Source of the DNA: Pseudomonadota bacterium
GTDB taxonomy: Bacteria; Pseudomonadota; Gammaproteobacteria; Burkholderiales; Burkholderiaceae_C
Direction of reading: 5' to 3'
NCBI GenBank assembly: GCA_023387335.1
Contig: JAEWIF010000038.1
Coordinates: 1 to 64,000 of the forward strand
DNA: 64,000 nucleotides
Positions 17,320 to 24,320 of the stretch are shown piece after piece. Position 1 is the stretch's first letter. Each line of letters opens with the position of its first letter. The notes below the pieces were generated by a model that was not told the origin of the DNA, did not search any database, and saw nothing but the letters and a program-made list of their open reading frames with translations. The position numbers were made by a program, and so were the translations under genes.

Positions 17320-18033
17320 ATGGCAAACATACTGGTGGTCGACGACGAACTGGGCATCCGCGACCTGCTCTCGGAAATCCTCAATGACGAGGGCCACAAC
17401 GTCGAACTGGCGCAGAACGCCGCGCAGGCACGATCGGCCCGCGCGCGCGCCCGTCCCGACCTCGTGCTGCTCGACATCTGGATGCCCGACACCGACGGTG
17501 TCACGCTCCTCAAGGAATGGTCCAGCACCGGCCAGCTGACGATGCCGGTGATCATGATGAGTGGCCACGCCACCATCGAGACCGCGGTGGAAGCCACCAA
17601 GATCGGTGCGCAGTCCTTCCTCGAGAAGCCGATCACGATGCAGAAGCTGCTCAAGGCAGTGGAAGGCGCGCTGCAGCGCGAGACGCCCGGCGGCAACGGC
17701 GGCCTGCGTCCCAAGCCCGGTCCCGGTTACGTGAGCAGCACGCCGCTGCCGCCGATGGCCGAGCTCACGGTCGAAGCGGCGATGACGGGCGGCCAGACGA
17801 TTCCGGCGCCCGTCGAAATGGGCCCGCAGGCGCGCCAGACCTTCGAGTTGGACAAGCCGCTGCGCGACGCGCGCGACGAGTTCGAGAAAAGCTACTTCGA
17901 GTTCCACCTCGCCAAGGAAGGCGGCTCGATGACGCGCGTGGCCGAGAAGACCGGCCTGGAGCGCACGCACCTCTATCGAAAGCTCAAGCAACTCGGCGTG
18001 GACCTCTCGCGCGGAAAGCGGAGCGCAGGCTAG
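17320..18033 (+). CDS. NtrX-like response regulator lacking the AAA+ domain
   Basis: The 237-residue protein has an N-terminal receiver domain with acidic pocket D8/D9, phosphoacceptor D52 (LVLLDIWMPDTDG), a conserved S in IMMSGH and K in LEKPIT. A Pro/Gly-rich linker (about 125–185) leads to a C-terminal Fis-type helix-turn-helix (TRVAEKTGLERTHLYRKLKQ). The roughly 240-residue sigma-54-interacting ATPase domain of true NtrX is absent, and the frame is clean with no remnant of it. It is therefore expected to act as a DNA-binding regulator without sigma-54 activation. A possible own promoter (CTATCATTC, about 17251) lies in the 3' end of the kinase gene. Confidence 0.87.
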   Translation: MANILVVDDELGIRDLLSEILNDEGHNVELAQNAAQARSARARARPDLVLLDIWMPDTDGVTLLKEWSSTGQLTMPVIMMSGHATIETAVEATKIGAQSFLEKPITMQKLLKAVEGALQRETPGGNGGLRPKPGPGYVSSTPLPPMAELTVEAAMTGGQTIPAPVEMGPQARQTFELDKPLRDARDEFEKSYFEFHLAKEGGSMTRVAEKTGLERTHLYRKLKQLGVDLSRGKRSAG

Positions 18034-18035
18034 GC

Positions 18036-18041
18036 TATAAT
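18036..18041 (+). promoter_or_regulatory. tRNA-Phe promoter -10 box
   Basis: A perfect TATAAT lies 11 nt before tRNA-Phe, placing a transcription start about 5 nt upstream of the mature 5' end. The -35 region is poor (GC-rich). It overlaps the region just after the response-regulator stop. Confidence 0.6.
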
Positions 18042-18052
18042 TGCCGGCTCAC

Positions 18053-18128
18053 GGCCCGGTAGCTCAGTTGGTAGAGCAGCGGATTGAAAATCCGCGTGTC
18101 GGTGGTTCGATTCCGCCCCAGGCCACCA
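18053..18128 (+). tRNA. tRNA-Phe (GAA anticodon) with an acceptor-stem mismatch
   Basis: The 76-nt cloverleaf has anticodon GAA in TTGAAAA, a perfect anticodon stem (GCGGA/TCCGC), T-stem GGTGG/CCGCC and an encoded CCA. In the acceptor stem GGCCCGG faces CCAGGCC: six pairs form but position 5–68 is C·A (A at 18120). A G there would restore a perfect stem. Otherwise it looks functional. Confidence 0.93.
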
Positions 18129-18140
18129 AGATCCAAGGAC

Positions 18141-18171
18141 AAGCCCTTGATCACGAGATCAGGGGCTTTTT
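18141..18171 (+). terminator. Terminator between tRNA-Phe and tRNA-Gly
   Basis: AAGCCCTTGATC (18141–18152) pairs with GATCAGGGGCTT (18157–18168) with one G·T pair and an ACGA loop, followed by five T residues. It should end the tRNA-Phe transcript, yet it lies only 12 nt before tRNA-Gly. Confidence 0.85.
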
Positions 18172-18183
18172 CTTCGGCACCCC

Positions 18184-18259
18184 GCGGGAATAGCTCAGTT
18201 GGTAGAGCGCAACCTTGCCAAGGTTGAGGTCGAGAGTTCGAGACTCTTTTCCCGCTCCA
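18184..18259 (+). tRNA. tRNA-Gly (GCC anticodon)
   Basis: The 76-nt cloverleaf has acceptor GCGGGAA/TTCCCGC, anticodon GCC (18217–18219) in a perfect CAACC/GGTTG stem, a T-stem GAGAG/CTCTT with one G·U pair, and an encoded CCA. The gene starts just after a terminator, with no clear promoter of its own. Confidence 0.95.
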
Positions 18260-18270
18260 TTTGGATCGCT

Positions 18271-19317
18271 TCAGCCGATCCGTCCGAACCAAAGCACGGA
18301 CAGGCTCGCGCCCGCCAGGGCGAACAGCGCCGACGCTAGCGCCAGCAGCCCCGCCAGTTCCGTTTCGCGCGCGACCACCTGCACCCGCGTCCCGAGTTCC
18401 TCGTACACGCGCCGCAGCGCCTCCGCCGTGCCCGCGTGATGGTACTCCCCCTTCGTCATTCGCGCGACTTCGCGCAGCGTCGGTTCGTCGAGCTGCACGT
18501 AGATCGGCATGCCTTCTGGCGTGGTGGCGTCGCCGTTCACCGACCCCAGTCCCACGACATAGATGCGCACGCCGCGATCCGCGGCCATCTTCGCGGCGTC
18601 CAGCGTTTCCATGCCCGTGGTGCGGCGGCCGTCGCTGAGCAGGACGATGGCCGCGGAGTCGTACGAGCCTGGCGCCACCGCGGCGACCTGCTTCGGCGGT
18701 GGCTTGGCCGCGTCGTCCAGACTGCGGCCCAGCGTCCGCCGGCTGGGCGCGGGGACGGGTGGAGCGCTGGGATCCAGGCCCTGGTCGGGGAACAGCTCCG
18801 ACAGGCACTGCACGATGGCGTCGCCGACCGCCGTGCCCATCTGCATCTGGAAGCCGTCGATGGCCGCGACGACCGTCGCGCGATCCAGCGTCGCGCGCTG
18901 GACGACCTGCGTGCTGCCGGCGAAAGCGACCAGCCCGACTTCGATGTCCCTGGGCAGCTGGTTCAGGAACACCTTGGCCGACTCCTGCGCGGCCGCGAGC
19001 CGGGTCGGCTTCACGTCGGTCACGCGCATGCTGAGCGAGACGTCCATGGCGAGGATGATGGTCGACCGTGACCACGGCAGCGGTATGCGCGTGACGGGAC
19101 GCGCGGCGGCGAACAGCAGCGCCGAGCAGGCCACCAGCAGCAGGAAAGGCGGAAGGTGGCGGCGCCACTGCCTGCCCCTGGACGCCTCGCGCACCGGACG
19201 CACGCTGCTGTAGCGCACGGCCGCCCGGTCGCGTCGCAGCAGCAGCCAGACGTACGCCAGCGACAGGACGGGCACCAGCAGCATCAGCCAGAGGTGCTGA
19301 GGCCACAGGAAGAACAT
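18271..19317 (-). CDS. VWA-domain membrane protein, BatA-like
   Basis: The 348-residue protein has N-terminal membrane segments (about 8–27 and 55–72), a von Willebrand factor A domain (about 85–290) and a C-terminal hydrophobic segment (about 320–345). The metal-ion-dependent adhesion site is intact: D92-V-S94-L-S96, a Thr in GTAVGDAI and an Asp in LLSDGRRT. This arrangement matches the BatA/aerotolerance-type proteins, which usually stand beside a MoxR ATPase and DUF58 genes. None of those partners is near, so its role here is open. It converges on tRNA-Gly. Confidence 0.8.
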   Translation of the reverse strand: MFFLWPQHLWLMLLVPVLSLAYVWLLLRRDRAAVRYSSVRPVREASRGRQWRRHLPPFLLLVACSALLFAAARPVTRIPLPWSRSTIILAMDVSLSMRVTDVKPTRLAAAQESAKVFLNQLPRDIEVGLVAFAGSTQVVQRATLDRATVVAAIDGFQMQMGTAVGDAIVQCLSELFPDQGLDPSAPPVPAPSRRTLGRSLDDAAKPPPKQVAAVAPGSYDSAAIVLLSDGRRTTGMETLDAAKMAADRGVRIYVVGLGSVNGDATTPEGMPIYVQLDEPTLREVARMTKGEYHHAGTAEALRRVYEELGTRVQVVARETELAGLLALASALFALAGASLSVLWFGRIG

Positions 19318-19446
19318 CGACGGGCCCTCGTGGTCCTCGTGCAGCGCGGCACTCCATCAGGCGCCGGCAAGCGGGGCACGAGTTTCCCCGCGATGCCACT
19401 GCATCGTGCGCTCGAAGCGAAGGCTTGGCAACGGAGCGCGCGGCGC

Positions 19447-21249
19447 TCAGTCCTGCCGAGTGAACCCGTCCGCGCTCCAGCGTTCACTGCCGACGCCGTG
19501 GTGCACGAGGAACAACCCATCAGGATCGTATTTCTGCTTGATGGCGAGGAGGCGCGCGTAGTTCGAACCCCAGAACGACTGCTGCCACGAGCGCTCGAAA
19601 TAGTCGCTCTCCGAGACGTACGAGCCCGGCCGCGGCACCAGCTTGCGCAACTCGGCCATGGCGCGCTCGATGGCTTCGGCCCGCGTGCGCGCGAGAGCGG
19701 CATCCGGCTCGTGGCCCTTCACGCCGGGATAGGCCGGCTGTTCGTTGGCGGCGCAGATGACGAGCGCGAAGGCATCGAGCACGGCCGGGTTGATGGCGGT
19801 GTCGCGCGCCGCCGCGATGGCCTGCGGCGGCGCGCCTGCCAGGCCCTTGTTGAAGTGCAGCGACAGTCCCCAGTGGCGGCTCCCCGCGAACAGCGCCTCG
19901 ACCAGCGCGGCGTGCCGGTCGGGCTGCAGCAGCGCGGCCGGCAGCCACGCCGACTGGAAGCCGTGCAGGAACTGCCCGGCCTGCCCCTCGTCGCCCGGCC
20001 AGAACACATTGCCCTCCGGCGCCCCCGGCCGGTCGTCGCGGCGGATGAACCCCAGCGCGCGCTTGATCAGCGTGGGCGACCAGAAGGTGCGCGCCGAAGT
20101 CGAGACGATCTTCAGCGGCGCGAAGTCCATCGAGAAGTCCTGCGGCGCGCGCCCGATCGCATCGAGGAAAGGCTCCCAGATCGCCACCGCCTGCGCGCGC
20201 TCCATGCCCTGGAACACCATGGCGACGTTCATGATGTTCCCGGGGCGAAAGCGGATCTGCTCGCCCCAGTGCGGATTCATCAGCGAGCCGGCGTAGTGGT
20301 CCACGGCCATCGCGATGAGGCGGCGGAACGCTTCCGGCGAATGGGCGCGAACGGTGAAGTTGACCGCCCCGAACGTCTGCGGCAGTTCGTGCACGCGCAG
20401 CGTGAGGCGCGTCACCACGCCGAAGCTGCCGCCCCCGCCGCCCTTGAGCGCCCAGAACAGGTCGGGATGCGTGCAGGCGTTGGCGATGCGGGTGACGCCG
20501 TCGGCCGTCACCACTTCGGCTTCCAGCAGGCCCGCCGCCGCGAGTCCGAACGCTTTGGAGAAGCTGCCGAAGCCGCCGCTCTGCACCAGGCCCGCGACAC
20601 CCACCGTCATGCAACCGCCGCCCTGCACGTAGCCGCCGCCACGCGTGGTGACGGCGTCGTAGGCATGGGCCCAGAGCGCACCGGCGCCGACGGAAACGGC
20701 GCGCGCTTCCGGAGTGACGCCGGCGCAGCCTTGCGGCGTGAAGTTCTCGTGCAGCGTCACCTGCTTCATGCGCCGGGTCCACACGAGCAGCGAGTCCGGC
20801 GCGTTGGACGTGCCCTGGTAGCTGTGGCCGCCGCCTTTCACCGCGAGGCGCAGCCGGCGCTCGCGCGCGAAGTTCACCGCGGCCGCGACGTCGGCCGTGT
20901 TGTCCGCCGCGACGGCATAGGCACTGGGCGATGACGTCCACGCCCCGACCCAGCCGAGCGTCTGCGTCATCGCCGCGTCGTCGCCCAGGAACCAGGGATT
21001 CTTGGCCTGCCGGAACAGCCGCTTGCATTCGTCGCCGGCGGGCGATGCGATGCAACCGGGCCAGGGCGTGCGCACCGGCATCAACGCGCCGGCCGACAAG
21101 CGCGCGCCGAACTGCTGCCACTCGGCCTCGGTCGGCCAGCCGGGCCGGCCGGGACGGACGCGCGCGAAGTCGGAAGCGGCAGTCGCGCCGATCGGGCCGA
21201 TCACCGGCAGGGCCGCGGCGGCGCGAAGGAGTTGTCGTCGATTCGTCAT
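19447..21249 (-). CDS. Exported FAD-linked oxidoreductase with BBE domain
   Basis: The 600-residue protein belongs to the PCMH-type FAD oxidases (berberine-bridge-enzyme-like). A twin-arginine-like start (NRRQLLRAAAALPVIG) suggests Tat export of the folded flavoprotein. H142 in KGGGHSYQG and C213 in GGGCMTVGVAG sit where the family bonds FAD through both His and Cys. The C-terminal BBE segment (NYARLLAIKQKYDPDGLF) is complete. I chose ATG 21249, which gives the Tat-like start; an upstream in-frame ATG adds 16 atypical residues. The substrate is unknown; relatives oxidise sugars or alkaloid-like compounds. Confidence 0.82.
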   Translation of the reverse strand: MTNRRQLLRAAAALPVIGPIGATAASDFARVRPGRPGWPTEAEWQQFGARLSAGALMPVRTPWPGCIASPAGDECKRLFRQAKNPWFLGDDAAMTQTLGWVGAWTSSPSAYAVAADNTADVAAAVNFARERRLRLAVKGGGHSYQGTSNAPDSLLVWTRRMKQVTLHENFTPQGCAGVTPEARAVSVGAGALWAHAYDAVTTRGGGYVQGGGCMTVGVAGLVQSGGFGSFSKAFGLAAAGLLEAEVVTADGVTRIANACTHPDLFWALKGGGGGSFGVVTRLTLRVHELPQTFGAVNFTVRAHSPEAFRRLIAMAVDHYAGSLMNPHWGEQIRFRPGNIMNVAMVFQGMERAQAVAIWEPFLDAIGRAPQDFSMDFAPLKIVSTSARTFWSPTLIKRALGFIRRDDRPGAPEGNVFWPGDEGQAGQFLHGFQSAWLPAALLQPDRHAALVEALFAGSRHWGLSLHFNKGLAGAPPQAIAAARDTAINPAVLDAFALVICAANEQPAYPGVKGHEPDAALARTRAEAIERAMAELRKLVPRPGSYVSESDYFERSWQQSFWGSNYARLLAIKQKYDPDGLFLVHHGVGSERWSADGFTRQD

Positions 21250-21345
21250 GCGGGGAGTCCGATGGTCCATTGTCGCGGCCACGAGCGGTTTCCACACTGG
21301 CCGCGCCGCGGCGGTCCAGCGCGGCGACTACCCGGAGGAGACGAC

Positions 21346-23358
21346 ATGAAGCAAGGGATGACGGGCCGCCTGGCCCTGGGAGTGATCACGGCCGCGGTGC
21401 TGGCGGCGTGCGGTGCCGGCGGTGGCGACCATGGCGGCGGAGCGAGCGTCACGCTCGACGGGCTCGCGGCCACCGGTGCGCCGATGGCCAACGCGGCCGT
21501 CGCGGCCCGATGCGTGTCCGGCGGCGGCAGCACGAGCTCCGCGGCGGACGGCACGTTCACGGTGACGCTCGCCGATCCCGCCTTGCCTTGCCTGGTGCAG
21601 GTGCGCAGGGACGGGTTGACGCTGCACGGCTTCGCGGCGCAAGGCGGTCGCGTCAACGTGACGCCGCTGACCGAGCTGCTGGTCGCCCGCGCGATCGGCG
21701 GCGATCCGGCCCAGGCGTTCGCGGGTTTCGACGCGGCGCGCGCGGCGGTCCTGCAAGCCGCACTCGACGCGGCTCGCACCTATGTGCAGGAACAGGCGTC
21801 CGCGCTGGCCGGTGGACTCATCACCGGCGATCCGCTGACCCAGCCGTTCTCGATCGGCGATGCCGATGACCGCCTGCTCGACAACCTGGCCGCGCTGCTG
21901 GCGCAGGCAGGCGTGACCGTCGCCGACCTTCGGGCGGCCGCGGCCGCCGGTGGCGACCTTCGCGCCGCAATGCCGCCCGAGGAGAGCCGCCCGCACGACG
22001 GCGTCGCGTACTTCGTCCGCCCCGCCGATGCCGTTGCCACCACGTTCGCGGCCCTGCCGGCCGCCGCCGGCGACGCGGTGGACATGAACACCACCAGCCG
22101 CTGGGCAGGCGTGCTCGAAGGCGCTGCCTACCGCATCGAGGTGCCCGCGAACTGGAACGGCGAGCTCGTGATGTACGCGCATGGCTACGCGGGCGAAGGC
22201 CTGGAGCTGCGCGCGGTGGACAGCGCGATGCGCCGCCACCTGGTGCAGCAGGGCTACGCCTGGGCCGCGTCCAGCTTCAGCCGGAACTCGTACGACGTGC
22301 GCGCCGGCGTCGAGGACACCAACCTGCTGGCGAGGAACTTCAACACCATCGCGGCGGCGCGTGGCCGTCCGCTGGCGGCGCCGGGCCGCACGTACATCAT
22401 CGGCCACTCGATGGGTGGCCATGTCGCGGCCGCCGCGGTGGAGGCGGAGACCTACGCCACGGCGCGCCACAAGGTCCGCTACGACGGCGCAATGCCCATG
22501 TGCGGCGTGGTCGGCGACACGGCGCTGTTCGACACCTTCGCCGGGATGCAGGCGGCCGCCCACGTGCTGGGCGGGCATCCGTCGGTGGCGCTGGACCAGT
22601 GGAGCGGCATCAAGGCCGATGTCACGACCGCACTGTTCGGCACGGCCACGCCGGCGCCGCCGATCACGCCGACGCCCATCGCAGGCATGGCGTACGCGTC
22701 CGTCCTGCAGAACCTCACCGGCGGCCCCCGGCCCTTGTTCGACCTCGGCCTGGGCGTGGGGTCGTTCATCGCACCCTACGGCCTGTTCGGCACCACCACC
22801 GTGACCACGGGCCTCACGACGCGATCCGTGTCCGACACCACTGCCATCGTCTACAAGGTCGACGGCCAGGACGCTCTCTCGGCCGACCTGAACGCGGTTG
22901 CACCCAGGGCCATCGCCCCTGCCGACGCCAACCGGCGGCGCTGGGACGGGCTGCGCTGGATTCCCAAGGTCAACGGCCAGTTGATGGCCCCGGTGGTCTC
23001 CATCCACACGCTGGGCGATCTGTTCGTGCCGTTCGGCATGCAGCAGGTGTATCGCCGGCGCGCCGAGGGCCACGGCGCGGGCCACCTGCTCGTGCAACGT
23101 GCCATCCGCGGCGTGTCGCATTGCGACTTCACCATCGCCGAGATGTCAAAGTCGTTCGACGACATGGTGGCGTGGGTGAAGCAGGGCACCCAGCCGGTCG
23201 GCGACGACGTGCTCACGCCCGCGACGGTGTCGAACACGGGCTACGGCTGCTCGCACACCGACGACGCGCTCGGACCGGATGAGACCAGCATGGCGCCGGG
23301 ATCGGTCGGCTATCTGCGCGCCCTGATCGCGATGCAGGGCCGCAACTGCACGCCCTAG
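21346..23358 (+). CDS. Large alpha/beta-hydrolase-type lipoprotein
   Basis: The 670-residue protein starts with a lipoprotein signal (AAVLAACGAGGG; lipobox Cys about 22), so it is probably anchored to a membrane. Residues about 30–250 form an Ala/Gly-rich region with a short carboxypeptidase-regulatory-like start (SVTLDGLAATGAPMANAAV). The hydrolase domain follows, with WNGELVMYAHGYAGEG (oxyanion region), nucleophile S355 in GHSMGGH and a candidate His in GVSHCDFT. The substrate is unknown; ester or polyester hydrolysis is a guess. GGAGGAG lies 5 nt before ATG. Its stop overlaps the next gene's stop by 4 nt. Confidence 0.75.
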   Translation: MKQGMTGRLALGVITAAVLAACGAGGGDHGGGASVTLDGLAATGAPMANAAVAARCVSGGGSTSSAADGTFTVTLADPALPCLVQVRRDGLTLHGFAAQGGRVNVTPLTELLVARAIGGDPAQAFAGFDAARAAVLQAALDAARTYVQEQASALAGGLITGDPLTQPFSIGDADDRLLDNLAALLAQAGVTVADLRAAAAAGGDLRAAMPPEESRPHDGVAYFVRPADAVATTFAALPAAAGDAVDMNTTSRWAGVLEGAAYRIEVPANWNGELVMYAHGYAGEGLELRAVDSAMRRHLVQQGYAWAASSFSRNSYDVRAGVEDTNLLARNFNTIAAARGRPLAAPGRTYIIGHSMGGHVAAAAVEAETYATARHKVRYDGAMPMCGVVGDTALFDTFAGMQAAAHVLGGHPSVALDQWSGIKADVTTALFGTATPAPPITPTPIAGMAYASVLQNLTGGPRPLFDLGLGVGSFIAPYGLFGTTTVTTGLTTRSVSDTTAIVYKVDGQDALSADLNAVAPRAIAPADANRRRWDGLRWIPKVNGQLMAPVVSIHTLGDLFVPFGMQQVYRRRAEGHGAGHLLVQRAIRGVSHCDFTIAEMSKSFDDMVAWVKQGTQPVGDDVLTPATVSNTGYGCSHTDDALGPDETSMAPGSVGYLRALIAMQGRNCTP

Positions 23359-24239
23359 GCCGCCGCGCGTCGCGGCACCAGCGGCCACAGCAGGTTCAAC
23401 GCCAGCCCGCTGATCACCAGCCCCGCCGCGACGATCTTCCAGCCCGGCAGCGGCTCGCCCAGCCACAGCGCCGAAGCGCCCATGCCGAACACCGGGATCA
23501 GCAGCGCGAGCGGCGTGACGGTCGCCGCCGTGTAGCGCGAGAGCAGCCAGTTCCAGGCCGCGTAGCCGAACAGCGTGTTGCCCCACGACTGCCAGGCCAC
23601 GCCGGCCCACGCCGCGAGCGAGGCGTTGCGCATGCTGGCCGCCATCGCATCCCAGCCGTCGACCGCCAGGGAGAGCACCAGCAGCACCGGCACCGAGAAA
23701 GCCGACGACCACACGACGTAGGCCAGCATGTTGATGCTGCCCGCGCGCTTGGTCAGGATGTTGCCGCCCGCCCAGGACGCGGCCGCGCCCAGCACCATCA
23801 GCAGGCCGGCGATCGTGGTGGTCGCGTCGGTGTGCCAGCCGACCACCGCCAACCCCGCGGCCGCCACCAGGACCGCGATGCCCTGGTAGCCACGCAGGCG
23901 CTCGTTGCCCAGCCACATCGCCAGCCCGATGGTGAAGAACACCTGGGTCTGCACCACCAGCGAGGCGAGCCCCGGCGAGATGTGGCCGTCGATCGCCAGG
24001 TACAGCAGCCCGAACTGGCCGGCACCGATCAGGAGGCCGTAGCCCGCCAGGTTGGCCAGCGGCACCCGCGGCCGCGGCAGGAAGAACATGGCCGGCACCA
24101 GCGCGAGCAGGAAGCGCAGCGTGGCCACCAGCAGCGGCGGCAGTTCGTCCAGGACCACCTTGATGACGACGAAGTTGGTGCCCCACACGGCGACGATGGC
24201 GAGCGCCAGCAGCGCGTGGGCGGGAGAGATGCGGGACAT
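23355..24239 (-). CDS. EamA/DMT-family transporter (O-acetylserine/cysteine exporter-like)
   Basis: The 294-residue inner-membrane protein has about ten hydrophobic helices in two EamA repeats, starting ALLALAIVAVWGTNFVVIK. The second repeat begins near LGAAASWAGGNILTKR. The N-terminal WGTNFVVIK and GxxxxxLYLAI patterns are like the EamA/RhaT exporters of amino acids and metabolites; YdeD (EamA, an O-acetylserine/cysteine exporter) is a recognisable relative, but the substrate cannot be read from sequence. ATG 24239 has no Shine-Dalgarno; a -10-like TATGCT ends 6 nt before it. Start sites further upstream are possible. Confidence 0.82.
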   Translation of the reverse strand: MSRISPAHALLALAIVAVWGTNFVVIKVVLDELPPLLVATLRFLLALVPAMFFLPRPRVPLANLAGYGLLIGAGQFGLLYLAIDGHISPGLASLVVQTQVFFTIGLAMWLGNERLRGYQGIAVLVAAAGLAVVGWHTDATTTIAGLLMVLGAAASWAGGNILTKRAGSINMLAYVVWSSAFSVPVLLVLSLAVDGWDAMAASMRNASLAAWAGVAWQSWGNTLFGYAAWNWLLSRYTAATVTPLALLIPVFGMGASALWLGEPLPGWKIVAAGLVISGLALNLLWPLVPRRAAA

Positions 24240-24245
24240 CCGCCG

Positions 24246-24314
24246 AGCATAGGCCCGCGCCGCGGCGCGTTCCATGAAATCCACGACGTCGATTGATGCG
24301 CGGCTGGCTACACT
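24246..24314. promoter_or_regulatory. Divergent promoters for two apparently leaderless genes
   Basis: The 81-bp gap between the EamA gene (minus) and the DadA-like gene (plus) has a -10-like hexamer facing each gene. On the minus strand TATGCT (24251–24246) is followed by CGGCGG and ATG; on the plus strand TACACT (24309–24314) is followed by GCCCGC and ATG. Transcription would start on or next to the A of each ATG. No ribosome-binding site is seen on either side. Confidence 0.5.
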
Positions 24315-24320
24315 GCCCGC

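Noticed and set aside
17274..17320. A missing AAA+ domain caused by a frameshift in the NtrX-like gene
   Set aside because: Neither flank nor the linker shows remnants of an ATPase domain in any frame; the gene is a clean short form.
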